Positions 51,711 to 61,150 of a DNA stretch of 64,000 nt are shown here, piece after piece (positions within the stretch are counted from its first letter, which is position 1; each line of letters begins with the position of its first letter). The position numbers and the translations under genes are program-made. Under the pieces are notes generated by a model. That model was given only the letters and a program-made list of their open reading frames with translations. It made no database searches and had not been told where the DNA came from. This DNA comes from Paracoccaceae bacterium (GTDB lineage Bacteria; Pseudomonadota; Alphaproteobacteria; Rhodobacterales; Rhodobacteraceae), in contig JAKVCO010000002.1 in the NCBI GenBank assembly GCA_022448245.1, forward strand, positions 123,473 through 187,472, given 5' to 3'.

Positions 51711-52979
51711 ATGCGATATATGGTGACGTACGACCTCATGGAGGCGGCGCGAAACACGAATGAGTGGCTGGGTGCCACGGCCAAAGCGATGGGATCCTAC
51801 CCCGCGATGGCTGCTATTCCAAATCCGATGTTTCAGTGGATGGCCGCATGGGGCGAAGTGACGGAGCGCACGTTCGCGCGCATGGTCGTCAAACCTGACT
51901 GGGGCCTCGATTCCATCTCCATGGAAGACGGCAAAGATCACCTGATCTCTATTGAGCCTGTGGTCTCAAAGCCGTTCGGCGACCTGATCCACTTCAAAGT
52001 GCAGGGCCGCAAACCCCGCAAGCGCAGGGTTATGCTCGTTGCGCCGATGTCCGGGCACTACGCCACGCTTCTGCGCAAGACGGTCTTTTCGCTGCTGCCG
52101 GATTGCGAAGTCTACATCACCGATTGGCACAACGCCCGCGACATCCCCGTCAGCGAAGGCAAGTTCGATGTCGAAGACTACACGCTCTACCTCGTGGAAT
52201 TCATGAAGGCGCTAGGGCACGACACCCATGTGATCGCGATCTGCCAGCCTGCCCCGCTAACGTTGGCCGCTACCGCCTATCTCGCGGAAGACGATCCAAA
52301 GGCGCAGCCGGCCTCGCTCACGCTTGTGGGCGGCCCGATTGATCCAGATGCCGCGGCCACCGACGTGACCGACTTTGGGCGCCGTGTAACGATGGGCCAG
52401 CTCGAAGAAACGATGATCCAGCGCGTAGGCTTTAAGTACAAAGGCGTGGGGCGCTTGGTCTACCCTGGCCTTCTGCAGCTGGCCTCATTCATGTCGATGA
52501 ACGCCGAGAGCCACGGCAAGAGCTTCCGTGACCAGATCATGCGCACCGCCAACGGCGACGCTTCAGACCACGACAAGCACAATTCCTTCTACGACGAATA
52601 CCTCGCCGTGATGGACATGACGGCGGAGTTCTATCTATCCACCGTCGAACGCGTCTTTAAGAACCGCGATATCGCGCTGAACCAGTTCACGGTGGCCGGT
52701 CGCAAGGTCGACATATCGAAGATTACAGACGTTGCCGTGAAGATCGTCGAAGGCGAGAAGGACGATATCTCCGCCCCAGGGCAATGCCTTGCCGCGCTCG
52801 ATCTGCTCACAGGCTTGCCGGATGCGAAGAAGGCCGCGCATCTGGAGCCGGACGCAGGCCACTACGGCATCTTCGCAGGCAAGAGCTGGCGCAACAACAT
52901 CCGCCCACTCGTGCTGGAGTTCATCGATCAGAACGCGCGCAAAAAGCCGGTGAAAGCCGCCAACAAGAACGCCGCCTGA
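51711..52979 (+). CDS. phaZ: Intracellular PHB depolymerase
   Basis: A 422-residue PhaZ of the intracellular Cys-type family, which mobilises PHB. The nucleophile is Cys178 in HVIAICQPAPL. PMSGHYATLLRKTVFSLLP, YITDWHNARDIPV and the C-terminal His in EPDAGHYGIFAGKSWR are family hallmarks. A Lys/Ala tail follows. The start MRYMVTYDLM at 51711 lies in the divergent region shared with phaC. Together with phaC, phaP and phaR it makes a complete PHB turnover locus, although phaA/phaB are not in the window. Confidence 0.95.
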   Translation: MRYMVTYDLMEAARNTNEWLGATAKAMGSYPAMAAIPNPMFQWMAAWGEVTERTFARMVVKPDWGLDSISMEDGKDHLISIEPVVSKPFGDLIHFKVQGRKPRKRRVMLVAPMSGHYATLLRKTVFSLLPDCEVYITDWHNARDIPVSEGKFDVEDYTLYLVEFMKALGHDTHVIAICQPAPLTLAATAYLAEDDPKAQPASLTLVGGPIDPDAAATDVTDFGRRVTMGQLEETMIQRVGFKYKGVGRLVYPGLLQLASFMSMNAESHGKSFRDQIMRTANGDASDHDKHNSFYDEYLAVMDMTAEFYLSTVERVFKNRDIALNQFTVAGRKVDISKITDVAVKIVEGEKDDISAPGQCLAALDLLTGLPDAKKAAHLEPDAGHYGIFAGKSWRNNIRPLVLEFIDQNARKKPVKAANKNAA

Positions 52980-53034
52980 GGCAAAGACCGGCGCCCTGAT
53001 CGAGGGCGGCGCTGGCGAACCAACTCAGGTTTAG

Positions 53035-53745
53035 CTACTGAAGGACGAGCGGCTGCCTCAGCCACTCGCGCATGAGGTCGTTGACGACCGTGGCTTGCTC
53101 GAGCGTGGGCAGATGCCCTGCCCCGCCGATCACCTTGAAGATCGAATAGGGAATGAGCTCGGCCATGAACTGGTGTCGCTCTGGCGGGCAAAGTTGGTCA
53201 TGCTCGCCACAAAGAACGAGCGCGGGGCATTTGATCTTGCGGAGAGTCGCCTGCTGATCGCGCCGCCGCTGCAACGCGCGAGACTGACGGATGAAGACGT
53301 CAGGTCCCAAAGCCTCCGCCATATCCATGCACAGGTTCAGGATCTCTTGCCGGTATGGGCCTTGGGCGAGGTATTGCGGCTTCATCTCGTCGGCCATCAC
53401 CTCTGGAAGACGCCCAGCCTTCACCTTCACGATCTGCGGCTCGCGTGCGGCAGCACGGTCCGGCAGTTCAGCCATAGGATTGGTGCTCATCAGCGCGATG
53501 CGCGTCACCCGCTCAGGTGCGCGGCGATAGACCTCCATCGCCACGATCCCGCCCATCGACAGCCCCGCCAAGGCAAACTTGGCAGGCGCCGAGGTCAGCA
53601 CATTCGACGCGATCTCCTCGATGCGGTCGCCCACGCAAGTGGGCGCCACCATGATCGCACGTTCCCGGCTGAGCGCGTCGAGTTGCGGCGCGAAGAGCCG
53701 CGCGTCACACATCATACCCGGAAGAAAGACGATGGGTTCCGTCAT
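53035..53745 (-). CDS. Alpha/beta hydrolase
   Basis: A 236-residue hydrolase with the oxyanion region VFLPGMMCDARLF, nucleophile Ser63 in LAGLSMGGIVAM, Asp in LCGEHDQLCPPE and His in GGAGHLPTLEQ. Its closest groups are 3-oxoadipate enol-lactonase/MenH-like esterases; the substrate is unknown. Its ATG overlaps the stop of the MetE-like gene (ATGA), so the two act from one message. Confidence 0.85.
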   Translation of the reverse strand: MTEPIVFLPGMMCDARLFAPQLDALSRERAIMVAPTCVGDRIEEIASNVLTSAPAKFALAGLSMGGIVAMEVYRRAPERVTRIALMSTNPMAELPDRAAAREPQIVKVKAGRLPEVMADEMKPQYLAQGPYRQEILNLCMDMAEALGPDVFIRQSRALQRRRDQQATLRKIKCPALVLCGEHDQLCPPERHQFMAELIPYSIFKVIGGAGHLPTLEQATVVNDLMREWLRQPLVLQ

Positions 53746-54869
53746 TTCCGCCCTGCTGCGAGACGTGCTCCTTCCGCGAGCGATCCAAGCTTGGCATAGG
53801 CGATGTCAGGATCCACGGCGCCGAAGCCCGCGAAGGTGCCAAAGCCACAGTCAGAGCCTGCGATTACGCGATCAGCGCCCACGATGTTGGTGAACTTGCC
53901 GATGCGCTCGGCCACGAGCTCGGGATGCTCCACGAAGTTCGTCGTTGTGTCGACGACGCCCGGCACCAGCACCTTGTCCTCGGGGATCTCTGAGGCGCGG
54001 TCCCGGAAGACGGTCCATTCGTGCGCATGACGCGGGTTCGATGTCTCGAACAGGAGCTGCGAGGCATTCACGCCCATAAATGTGGAAAACACCGTCGCCA
54101 TGTCGATGTCGCAGACATGGGGCCCCTCATAGTTGCCCCAGCAGATGTGCACACGCACGCGCGACGGATCGATGCCCTCGAGCGCGTGGTTGAGCGCCTC
54201 CACATGGCTGCCCGCGATCTTGAGGAACTCCTCATCGCTGAGATCAGCAAAGAGCATGTGGCGCGACAAGGCGAGGTCCGGGCAATCTAGCTGCAGGTAG
54301 AGGCCCGCGTTCACGATGGTGCGATACTCCTCGCGCATCGCATCCGCGAGCGCCGCCAGATATTCGTCCCGCGTCGGGTAGAAGTCATTCTGCAAGAAAA
54401 GCGAAATCACGCCGGGCGACGCCGCATTCATAAAGCCCTCCGCGGCTCCGTGCGCGGCCATACCTTCCTTGAGGTGCTTGATGTCTGCCTCGAGTTCGCC
54501 CTGACCCTTCGACTTCACTTCGCCCACGCACATCGGACGCGCATAGGTCGGCGTACCGCCATCGTCGGCGAGGCGCTTCAGGAAGCCGGGGAATTTCTTC
54601 AGATCGGCTGGCGCGTTGCGAGGGCTGTCGCCCGCAAAGCCGGTGTAGCGGTCTTTGACATAGGTGGCGTAGCTGATTTTCGAGGTTTCACCGTCACTTA
54701 CGATATCGACGCCCGCCTCAACCTGCCGGTGTACCGTATCAGCGCAGGCTTCTGCCATGGCCGCGTTAAATTGCTCGGGCTCATAGGCCTCGCCCTTCTC
54801 GCGCGCGAAGATGAAATCGACGACTTTTTGGGTGCGCGGCAGGCTACCAACATGGGTGGTTTTTATCAT
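53742..54869 (-). CDS. MetE C-terminal-like methyltransferase (cobalamin-independent family)
   Basis: A 375-residue single-domain protein of the MetE C-domain/UROD-like fold: start MIKTTHVGSLPRTQ, GVDIVSDGETSKISYATYV, LQLDCPDLAL, VHICWGNYEGPH and the end VIAGSDCGFGTFAGFG. His and Cys residues in HICWGN and SDCGFG match zinc ligands of the family. It lacks the N-terminal half of true MetE. Related proteins transfer methyl groups or act as CoM-type alkyltransferases; the role is not known. Start at 54869; the upstream frame to 54893 adds an unrelated octapeptide. Confidence 0.82.
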   Translation of the reverse strand: MIKTTHVGSLPRTQKVVDFIFAREKGEAYEPEQFNAAMAEACADTVHRQVEAGVDIVSDGETSKISYATYVKDRYTGFAGDSPRNAPADLKKFPGFLKRLADDGGTPTYARPMCVGEVKSKGQGELEADIKHLKEGMAAHGAAEGFMNAASPGVISLFLQNDFYPTRDEYLAALADAMREEYRTIVNAGLYLQLDCPDLALSRHMLFADLSDEEFLKIAGSHVEALNHALEGIDPSRVRVHICWGNYEGPHVCDIDMATVFSTFMGVNASQLLFETSNPRHAHEWTVFRDRASEIPEDKVLVPGVVDTTTNFVEHPELVAERIGKFTNIVGADRVIAGSDCGFGTFAGFGAVDPDIAYAKLGSLAEGARLAAGRK

Positions 54870-54928
54870 TCGGTGTCCCCTCTTTGCGCCCACAATACTC
54901 GCCCCGGCGCGCCCCTCAACCGGAAACG

Positions 54929-54964
54929 AAAAGGCGCCGCCCCGGGCTGCATCGGGACGGCGCC
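54929..54964 (-). terminator. Terminator after the LysM-SBP genes
   Basis: GGCGCCGTCCCG pairs imperfectly with CGGGGCGGCGCC, followed by TTTTCG on the minus strand, 28 bases past the stop at 54993. Confidence 0.8.
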
Positions 54965-54992
54965 AAGCCTCGCAAACAGTGTCAGAAATGCG

Positions 54993-56023
54993 CTAGTTCA
55001 CGCGATCCCAAAACACCCCCAAGTGACGCGAGACAATCTGGTCATACCGGCTTGTTTCCTTCAGTTTGGCGAGCCCGGCATTGATACGGTAAAGGTGCGT
55101 GGTGCCACGCCAGTGCCGCTTTGAAATCACGACGTGGAGGCCCTCCACGCTCAGAGGTTTCGGCAAGGGCGTCACCGCTGATTGCAGGCCCATGTCACTG
55201 ATGGTGGTCCAACCGGTAAATTCATTGAGCGCCACCGCATCGACGCGCCCCTGCATCAACAGATCAAAGCAGGCCGCAGGCGTCTCGGGCTGCTCCCAGG
55301 TGATCCTGTCATCGGCCAGCAAGCGCCGTTCATCGCTTTCCAGATCGAAGGTGAAATAGCCCGCTGGCCGGCACAGGGTCTTACCGTGAAGATCGCTCTC
55401 TTCGTCGAAGACCATCTGAGCGCTTTCACGCACAAACAGGAGCTGCAGAAGCTCCAGGATCGGGTCCGAGAAATGGAAGTCTGCACAGCGGGCCTGACCG
55501 GGAGACGTGCCGCAGTCCGGGTTGAGCCACGGAAAGCCCATATCGAACTCTTTTTGATCGAGCGCGCCGAGATGGGTCGACCAGTCGTCCTCCCACAAGA
55601 TCGAGAACGTCACCGGATCAGGCGTCTCTTCCATGGCCGCGTTGATGAGCTCGGTGATCATCCCTGCCCGGGCCAGCTACGGTCGGTAAAGGGCGGATAG
55701 TTCGAGCCCGTCACAAGCGTCAGCTCTGCGGTGTCGGTCTGTAGCGGGGTCGCATTTGCGACGAATGCCTGCACATCGGCGGGACATGGGATCACAAGGG
55801 TGGTGCCTGCGGGGATCTCAAGCGGGTTAGCGAGCTTGTCCGGGTTCGAATAGAAAATCAGCGACCAGTCTTCGACATCGCCGTAGTGGCTTTCCGCAAC
55901 GGCAAAGACTGTCTCGCCCGGCTCCACAACATGGGAAGCGGTCGTGCAGGCCAAAGCGGGCGTTGTCACCATCATCAGCAATGCAGCACCTGCCGCGCGT
56001 CTCAGATGGCTACCGGTCTGCAT
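54993..56023 (-). pseudogene. LysM plus SBP_bac_3 protein, paralogue 2, frameshifted
   Basis: The first frame (56023 to 55658) has a signal peptide (MQTGSHLRRAAGAALLMMVT), a LysM domain (HVVEPGETVFAVAESHYGD) and ends at VTGSNYPPFTDRSWPGQG. The second frame (55661 to 54993) continues with MITELINAAMEETPDPV and the rest of a family 3 solute-binding domain. The frames meet in an ATGA. Adding one G in the CAGGGATGATC tract fuses them into a protein of about 342 residues collinear with the intact paralogue at 56023-57117. A separate second product would lack a signal peptide. Probably a one-base loss or a sequence error. Confidence 0.8.
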
Positions 56024-57117
56024 CAGAATGCAGCCCAGATACGCGTCATGTGCTCGTCGACGATCCGCTGGTATTCACCGCTCTCACGGATACCCGCGAG
56101 GCCCTCATTCACCAGTGTGATGAGCGCCTCTGCTTCCGGGTGATCCTTGTGCGCGACCACGTGCAGGCTATCGATATTGATAGGATGCCCTAGCGCCACA
56201 TTGACCTGATCTTGCAGGCCAAGTTCGCGGATTTTCTCACGCCCGGTGAATTCATTCATCACAACGCCATCGACGGTGCCAGCGGCCAGCATCTCAAAGC
56301 ATTCCGCTGGCCCTTCCGGGGCCACCAGGGTGATTTTGCCGTCCCGCAGCCAGTTCCGGCCCCGGTGGTCGAAGAAGAACGTCGCATAGCCTTCGGGCCG
56401 ACAGATCGTTTTCCCAAGGATGTCATCTTCTGTCGTGAACTGCACCGGATTTGCTTCATTGGTGAAGAGCAGCACCAGCATCTCAAACATCGGGTCCGAG
56501 AAGACGAGGTTCGCGCAACGGTACGTCGTGGGGTCTGTGCCGCAATCAGGCTTTATCCAAGGGAAGGACATATCGAGGAACGCATTCGACAAGAGCGGCT
56601 CGAAATGAGACGACCAATCGTTCACCCAATTGATCCCAAACGATTTTTCCGGTCTTACGCCGGACATCGCTGCGTCCACAAGCTCGGTGAAGAGGCCTCC
56701 GTTGGGCAGCTGGCGATCGGTAAAGGGCGCATAGTCATCGCCCGTCAGCAGATTGATGCGGTCGCGGTTCCCGGGGCTGCCGAGCGGCACCGTAAGGGGC
56801 GCTGACACTGCGACTGCATTCTCGAAGTCCACCCCGCCATCAAGGCCAACAGGCAGCCCATTGATGCAGGCCAAATTCAGTGTCACCCCGGCCTCGATCC
56901 GCTCAGGGTTTTCGCCAATCAGGCCAATGTTGGATTGATAAATTGCGGTCCACTTTCGTGCGTCGTGGTAAAGTAAGTTGGCGATGACAGAGAGCGAGTC
57001 TCCCCGCTTCACGACGTAGCTGCCTCCGCAGCTTTGTGCCTGGGTCACGGTAGGTGCGATGCTTCCCACCATGCCAACAACCACCGCGGCCATAATGACC
57101 GTCCATCGGTAGAACAT
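56023..57117 (-). CDS. Secreted LysM-SBP_bac_3 fusion protein, paralogue 1
   Basis: A 364-residue protein. A signal peptide (MFYRWTVIMAAVVVGMVGSI) is followed by a LysM domain (YVVKRGDSLSVIANLLYHDA; IYQSNIGLIGENPERIEAG) and then by a type 3 periplasmic solute-binding domain (DDYAPFTDRQLPNGGLFTEL, MSFPWIKPDCG, GKTICRPEGYATFFF, AGTVDGVVMNEFTG). No lipobox. The LysM should tether the binding domain to peptidoglycan. No permease or ATPase is near. The start at 57117 is used because the signal peptide begins there. Its stop overlaps the next start by one base (TGATG). Confidence 0.85.
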   Translation of the reverse strand: MFYRWTVIMAAVVVGMVGSIAPTVTQAQSCGGSYVVKRGDSLSVIANLLYHDARKWTAIYQSNIGLIGENPERIEAGVTLNLACINGLPVGLDGGVDFENAVAVSAPLTVPLGSPGNRDRINLLTGDDYAPFTDRQLPNGGLFTELVDAAMSGVRPEKSFGINWVNDWSSHFEPLLSNAFLDMSFPWIKPDCGTDPTTYRCANLVFSDPMFEMLVLLFTNEANPVQFTTEDDILGKTICRPEGYATFFFDHRGRNWLRDGKITLVAPEGPAECFEMLAAGTVDGVVMNEFTGREKIRELGLQDQVNVALGHPINIDSLHVVAHKDHPEAEALITLVNEGLAGIRESGEYQRIVDEHMTRIWAAF

Positions 57118-57395
57118 AATACCCCCCAAGGTGCTCGGAGACACCACCCCTCGTAGGCGCTCGAACGAAATGCAGCAGATGTGGCGGGATAATGCTCATC
57201 TTGTGGCGTGGGTCAACGTTCAACCGAGGGGATTTCGAGTGGTGCGCGCAGGGTCCATGCAACCACGCCGCGAGCGCTCTGGAGTCACAAGCACTTAGCG
57301 GCTGAACTTGATTGGCCCATAACGCACATGCGCCATTAGCATGCAGGCAGCGGAGCCACTGCCCGCGTCCCGCACGCGAGAATCACAGGGAGCGA

Positions 57396-58343
57396 TCAGC
57401 TTAGAATCTGAGCCCAGATCGAGATTTCATCGTAACAGGCCCATTCCCGCCGCAGGCCCCAGGGGCCGAACTCTGCGTGGCAGATGCCCATGACGTGGAC
57501 CCGCTTGCCCGAAGGCCGCCCAAACGCGCCCCACCCTTCATGGAGACCATCAAGGCTCCAACGCACGGCAGCGCGCGGTGGCATCATCGGGTCTTCTCGC
57601 CCGATGACGTGGTGAACTTTGAACTCAGCCTCGGGCAGTGCCGACCTGAGGCCAAGCCAATGCGCATCGGCGGCCTCCCAGCCCCCGGTGCTGACGCCGC
57701 CAGCATATTCAAGCTTGCAGGCACGATCGTAGGCCTCTGGGATGACCGAGAATTCCCGCGACATGATCCGCGTAAGAAGCTCCGCGTAGCGCGCGCCCCA
57801 TTCGTTGTCATTGCCGCGTCCCGTGTACGGCCCCACGATGTCGTTCTCCGGCAGGAAGTAGCCCGGAGCGCGACCGGCTTCGATCTCGGCCTTCACGAAT
57901 TGTTCGGGCGTCAGTCCCAGCTGGCGAACGATGTAGCCGTTGTCACGGACAAGCCATTCATCGCTGATTTGGTTGTCCTTGGCATAACAATCCGCAATGC
58001 CCCGAAACTCCAATTCGATGCCGCTGTCTGGGCCGAAGCGACCGCCGCGATGGGTCGCCGTGGACCACAAACGGTGTGACGACAGCATGCCGTTCTCTGG
58101 CGTGCCCGACCAGATGACGTCTTCGCCAAAGAGCTGACGATCGGGAAATTCTACCAGTGTTTCCATGGCGTTATGGGTCATACCCGCTTCACCAGTTGAG
58201 ATACCGGCAGGGACACGCACGACGACCTCGGGGTGGTAATACACCTTCATCGAACGGCCCAGGCCACGGTCTTCCCAGATCTCTTTGGTGATCTTGAGGA
58301 TGTAGTCGGGGAAGTCCGTGAACTCGTTGGAAAATCCGCGCAT
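57396..58343 (-). CDS. SnoaL/NTF2-like protein 1 of the catabolic cluster
   Basis: A 315-residue protein with two NTF2/SnoaL-like halves: FPDYILKITKEIWEDRGLG with NAMETLVEFPDRQLFGEDVI, and RIMSREFSVIPEAYDRACKL with HWLGLRSALPEAEFKVHHVI. These folds serve as ester cyclases, isomerases or binding proteins. The product is unknown. It starts directly after the LacI stop and has a partner with the same double layout at 61150. It is last in the cluster. Confidence 0.75.
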   Translation of the reverse strand: MRGFSNEFTDFPDYILKITKEIWEDRGLGRSMKVYYHPEVVVRVPAGISTGEAGMTHNAMETLVEFPDRQLFGEDVIWSGTPENGMLSSHRLWSTATHRGGRFGPDSGIELEFRGIADCYAKDNQISDEWLVRDNGYIVRQLGLTPEQFVKAEIEAGRAPGYFLPENDIVGPYTGRGNDNEWGARYAELLTRIMSREFSVIPEAYDRACKLEYAGGVSTGGWEAADAHWLGLRSALPEAEFKVHHVIGREDPMMPPRAAVRWSLDGLHEGWGAFGRPSGKRVHVMGICHAEFGPWGLRREWACYDEISIWAQILS

Positions 58344-59330
58344 CTAGGTCTCCTTTCGCGACGATCCGCGCTGGATCAGCCGCCCTTCAATCTCAACACG
58401 TTGAGGCGATGCATCGCCTTCGATCAACGCCATCATTCGGTCCACAGCGGCCTCGACCATCTGGCCTGAGGGCTGCTGCCAAGTAGTCAAATCATAGCTG
58501 GGCCAAGCCGCCATGGGCACGTCATCGAACCCCACAACGGACACGTCTTTGCCCACCGCGATTCCTCTTTCGTGGCGCAAAGCGTCAATGACACCAAATG
58601 CCATGTGATCATTGCCCACAAAGATCGCGTCTGCCCCGCCGTCCACAAGCTCGCACGCTGCAGCAGCGGCTTTTTCGCGGTCATAATCACCCGGCAGAAC
58701 CTTCAGGTCGCGCCCGTCGGCGGCAAGCGCCTCAGCAAAGCCCGCGGCCCGATCCCGCCCGGTCATAGAGCCTTCCCAGCCGGACACATGGGCGATCTTC
58801 TCGTGCCCAGTGGCCATCAAGTGCTGCGCCACGGCCGCCCCAGCGGCCCGGTTGGCGCAGGTTACCTGCGTGAGCCCGCCTTCCTCCTGCCCTCGGTTAA
58901 AGAGCACGATGGGGATCCCTGCCCCACGGCATCGGTCGATCAGGCCATCTGACAGGGCGACAGAGGCCGCGATGATACCATCCACTTGGTAGTCGAGCAG
59001 CTCTTCAAGGACGCGGTCAACGTCTGAGGTCCATGAGGCCATGAAGATCAGCGTATGATAGCCCTCGGCCTGCAACGCCTTCGACATCCGCTCCAGCACA
59101 TCGGGGTAAAACGGGTTCTCGAGGTAGGCTACCACCAGACCAATGATCCGCGACCGCCCGGTTATGAGCGAGCGCGCCAGCACGTTCGGGCGATACCCAA
59201 GCTCGGTCGCGGCGCGGCGCACCTTCTCTTGCGTTGCTTTCGACGCAGACGCGCCGGAGAACACCCGGCTCACCGCCGATTGGGACACGCCCGCAAGCTT
59301 GGCGACGTCTGATGAGGTGATTTTCGACAT
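58344..59330 (-). CDS. LacI-family transcriptional regulator
   Basis: A 328-residue regulator: the N-terminal HTH (SSDVAKLAGVSQSAVSRVFS with hinge ELGYRPNVLARSL) and a periplasmic-binding-like effector domain (VVAYLENPFYPDVLERMSKA, VSVVGFDDVPMAAWPS). Start MSKITSSDV at 59330 is one base after the SDR stop; the upstream frame is inside the SDR gene. It probably controls the cluster: a fitting palindrome lies before the HisD-like gene at 63539. Confidence 0.93.
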   Translation of the reverse strand: MSKITSSDVAKLAGVSQSAVSRVFSGASASKATQEKVRRAATELGYRPNVLARSLITGRSRIIGLVVAYLENPFYPDVLERMSKALQAEGYHTLIFMASWTSDVDRVLEELLDYQVDGIIAASVALSDGLIDRCRGAGIPIVLFNRGQEEGGLTQVTCANRAAGAAVAQHLMATGHEKIAHVSGWEGSMTGRDRAAGFAEALAADGRDLKVLPGDYDREKAAAAACELVDGGADAIFVGNDHMAFGVIDALRHERGIAVGKDVSVVGFDDVPMAAWPSYDLTTWQQPSGQMVEAAVDRMMALIEGDASPQRVEIEGRLIQRGSSRKET

Positions 59331-59331
59331 C

Positions 59332-60078
59332 TCAGCCCGCCGTCCAACCACCATCGACAAGGATTGAGGTGCCCGTAATCAGCGCCGACGCTGGCGAGGC
59401 CAGAAACACGACGGCGCCCATGATGTCTTCCACCTCGCCCACCCGGCGCAGTTTGATCTTCTCCTCGATCCAAGCGACCCGCTCGGGGTTGGAGAATGTC
59501 TGCTCGGTCAGCGGGGTGCGGATGAAAGTCGGGCCAATGGTGTTCACCCGAATGCCTTTCGGCCCAAGGTCGATGGCCATGGACTTCGTCATGCCCTCAA
59601 CGGCGTGTTTGGTGGCGGCATAGACGCTGCGATCCACACCGCCCACATGCCCCATTTGCGAGGAGATCTGGATGATCGATCCATCGCGCGGCATCGATTT
59701 CGCCGCCTCCTGCGCAAGAAAGAACGCCGCCTTGAAGTTAAGCCCTGTGACGGCATCGAAATCCTCTTCGGAGACCTCAAGCGTTGTCGCGTGGCGCGCC
59801 AGCCCCGCCGAATTACACAAGATATCAAAGGGTTCCGCGCAAACCTGACGAACAGCCTCGCGATCGGTGACATCAAGCGCCACGCCCTCGGCCGAATATC
59901 CTACCGCGCGCAACGCCGCTGCAGCTTCCTCCACCTGACCTGCCGAGCGCGCAGCAATCACCACATGCGCGCCCGCTTCCGCCAGCGCAGCCGCACACCC
60001 AAGCCCAATCCCGCGAGAACCGCCGGGCACAAAAGCGCGTTTTCCATCGAGGCGAAATGTCGGGGTCTTGGGGATCAT
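59332..60078 (-). CDS. SDR-family oxidoreductase
   Basis: A 248-residue short-chain dehydrogenase: cofactor loop GGSRGIG (19-25), NSAG near residue 89, catalytic Ser140, Tyr153 and Lys157 (YAATK), and a C-terminal GTSILVDGGWTAG. ARS after the second strand suggests NADP(H) or NAD(H) use without certainty. It resembles gluconate 5-dehydrogenase/3-oxoacyl reductase types. Coupled by ATGA to the gene before it. Confidence 0.92.
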   Translation of the reverse strand: MIPKTPTFRLDGKRAFVPGGSRGIGLGCAAALAEAGAHVVIAARSAGQVEEAAAALRAVGYSAEGVALDVTDREAVRQVCAEPFDILCNSAGLARHATTLEVSEEDFDAVTGLNFKAAFFLAQEAAKSMPRDGSIIQISSQMGHVGGVDRSVYAATKHAVEGMTKSMAIDLGPKGIRVNTIGPTFIRTPLTEQTFSNPERVAWIEEKIKLRRVGEVEDIMGAVVFLASPASALITGTSILVDGGWTAG

Positions 60079-60731
60079 GTGTCACCTTCAGGAATGGGCG
60101 GATAAGAAATGCCGCGAAAAGTCGGAAAGTCCGAATATCGGCTGGCCCGGTCGGGGTCTGGCGTCATGCCGGGCTTGAAAAGAGTGCCCTTGGGCGACGC
60201 GTAGCTCAGAATGCGGTGGGCCAAATGCCCCTCGCGCCACGTGATGTTGAAAGCCGCGTTCTTCGGGAAGAAATAGACCTCCTGAAAGGGCAGATAGTCA
60301 AAGAGCCACCAGGCAAGATCGCGCCAGTCGCGCCCAGCACGGTACTGCGCGGCAAACCATGTAATGCCCACTGTCACGCAGGCCCCCATGCGCCCCTTGG
60401 CATCCCGCATGTCCCAGATGTGATGCGCGTAGTTGGCCTCATTCCGCGCACATTTCTGCGGCTTCACTTGCCTGGCGCCGAAATGGTTCATCTCCGGTGC
60501 ACGGTAGCCAGACCGGATGTCGATGGGCCCGAAGGTCTCCACCAAAGGATCAAGGCAATGCTCGGCCAGCTTACGCCCGGCAGCCAGGGCCAGATCAGGG
60601 TCATGCGGAAAGTTCTGCAGCTGGTGGAAATTCGCAATCTCGGAGGTCATGAAATTGCGCATCTCGAAATGGCGCGACAAGCGCTGCCGCCCCAGCTCTT
60701 CCAGCGAAACGTATGAGCGCGGCGCCCTCAT
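60075..60731 (-). CDS. Hypothetical protein with M15-peptidase-like core
   Basis: About 218 residues. LAEHCLDPLVETFGPIDIRS followed by GYRAPEMN resembles the M15_3 D-Ala-D-Ala peptidase-like fold, and YAHHIWDMRD gives an H-x6-D spacing like the zinc motif. The third His is not evident, so catalysis is doubtful. The rest (WRDLAWWLFDYLPFQEVYFF, AFNITWREG) is unfamiliar. Start ATG at 60731 overlaps the VOC stop (ATGA); a TTG at 60740 is the alternative. No signal peptide, which argues against a wall hydrolase. Confidence 0.6.
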   Translation of the reverse strand: MRAPRSYVSLEELGRQRLSRHFEMRNFMTSEIANFHQLQNFPHDPDLALAAGRKLAEHCLDPLVETFGPIDIRSGYRAPEMNHFGARQVKPQKCARNEANYAHHIWDMRDAKGRMGACVTVGITWFAAQYRAGRDWRDLAWWLFDYLPFQEVYFFPKNAAFNITWREGHLAHRILSYASPKGTLFKPGMTPDPDRASRYSDFPTFRGISYPPIPEGDT

Positions 60732-61150
60732 CCGCCCCAATGAAAGCTGCCATCCTCACGCGGCGGCGAGAACGGATTGTGGCTGAGCTCCCAGATGTAG
60801 CCATCCAGATCCTCGATAAAGGCGGAATGCCCGCCCCAGAAGATGTCGTGCGGCGCTTTCACAACGCGCCCGCCAGCAGGCTCGACCAACTTACAGATCG
60901 CGGCGACCTCTTCTTTCTCGCGCACGTTGTAGCCCAGCGTGATCCCCGAAAAGCCGGGCGTCACGGCCAGGCCCATGTCCTTTTCCATTGATGCCGCTGG
61001 ATAGAGCCCAAGCACCTGCCCCAAAAGCTGGAACACGACGATCCCATCTTCCTCCGTCTTCTCACGGGTCCAACCGAGCGCCTCGTAAAAGGCCGCGGAT
61101 TTCTCCAGATCGGCCACCGCCAACGTCACCAATGATACTCGGGCTTCCAT
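60728..61150 (-). CDS. VOC/glyoxalase-like protein
   Basis: A 140-residue vicinal-oxygen-chelate fold protein: VSLVTLAVADLEKSAAFYEA with LGWTRE, and the C-terminal FIEDLDGYIWELSHNPF with Glu as a likely metal ligand. It may act as isomerase, epimerase or lyase in the cluster. The start at 61150 overlaps the stop of the NTF2 gene by one base. Confidence 0.85.
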   Translation of the reverse strand: MEARVSLVTLAVADLEKSAAFYEALGWTREKTEEDGIVVFQLLGQVLGLYPAASMEKDMGLAVTPGFSGITLGYNVREKEEVAAICKLVEPAGGRVVKAPHDIFWGGHSAFIEDLDGYIWELSHNPFSPPREDGSFHWGG

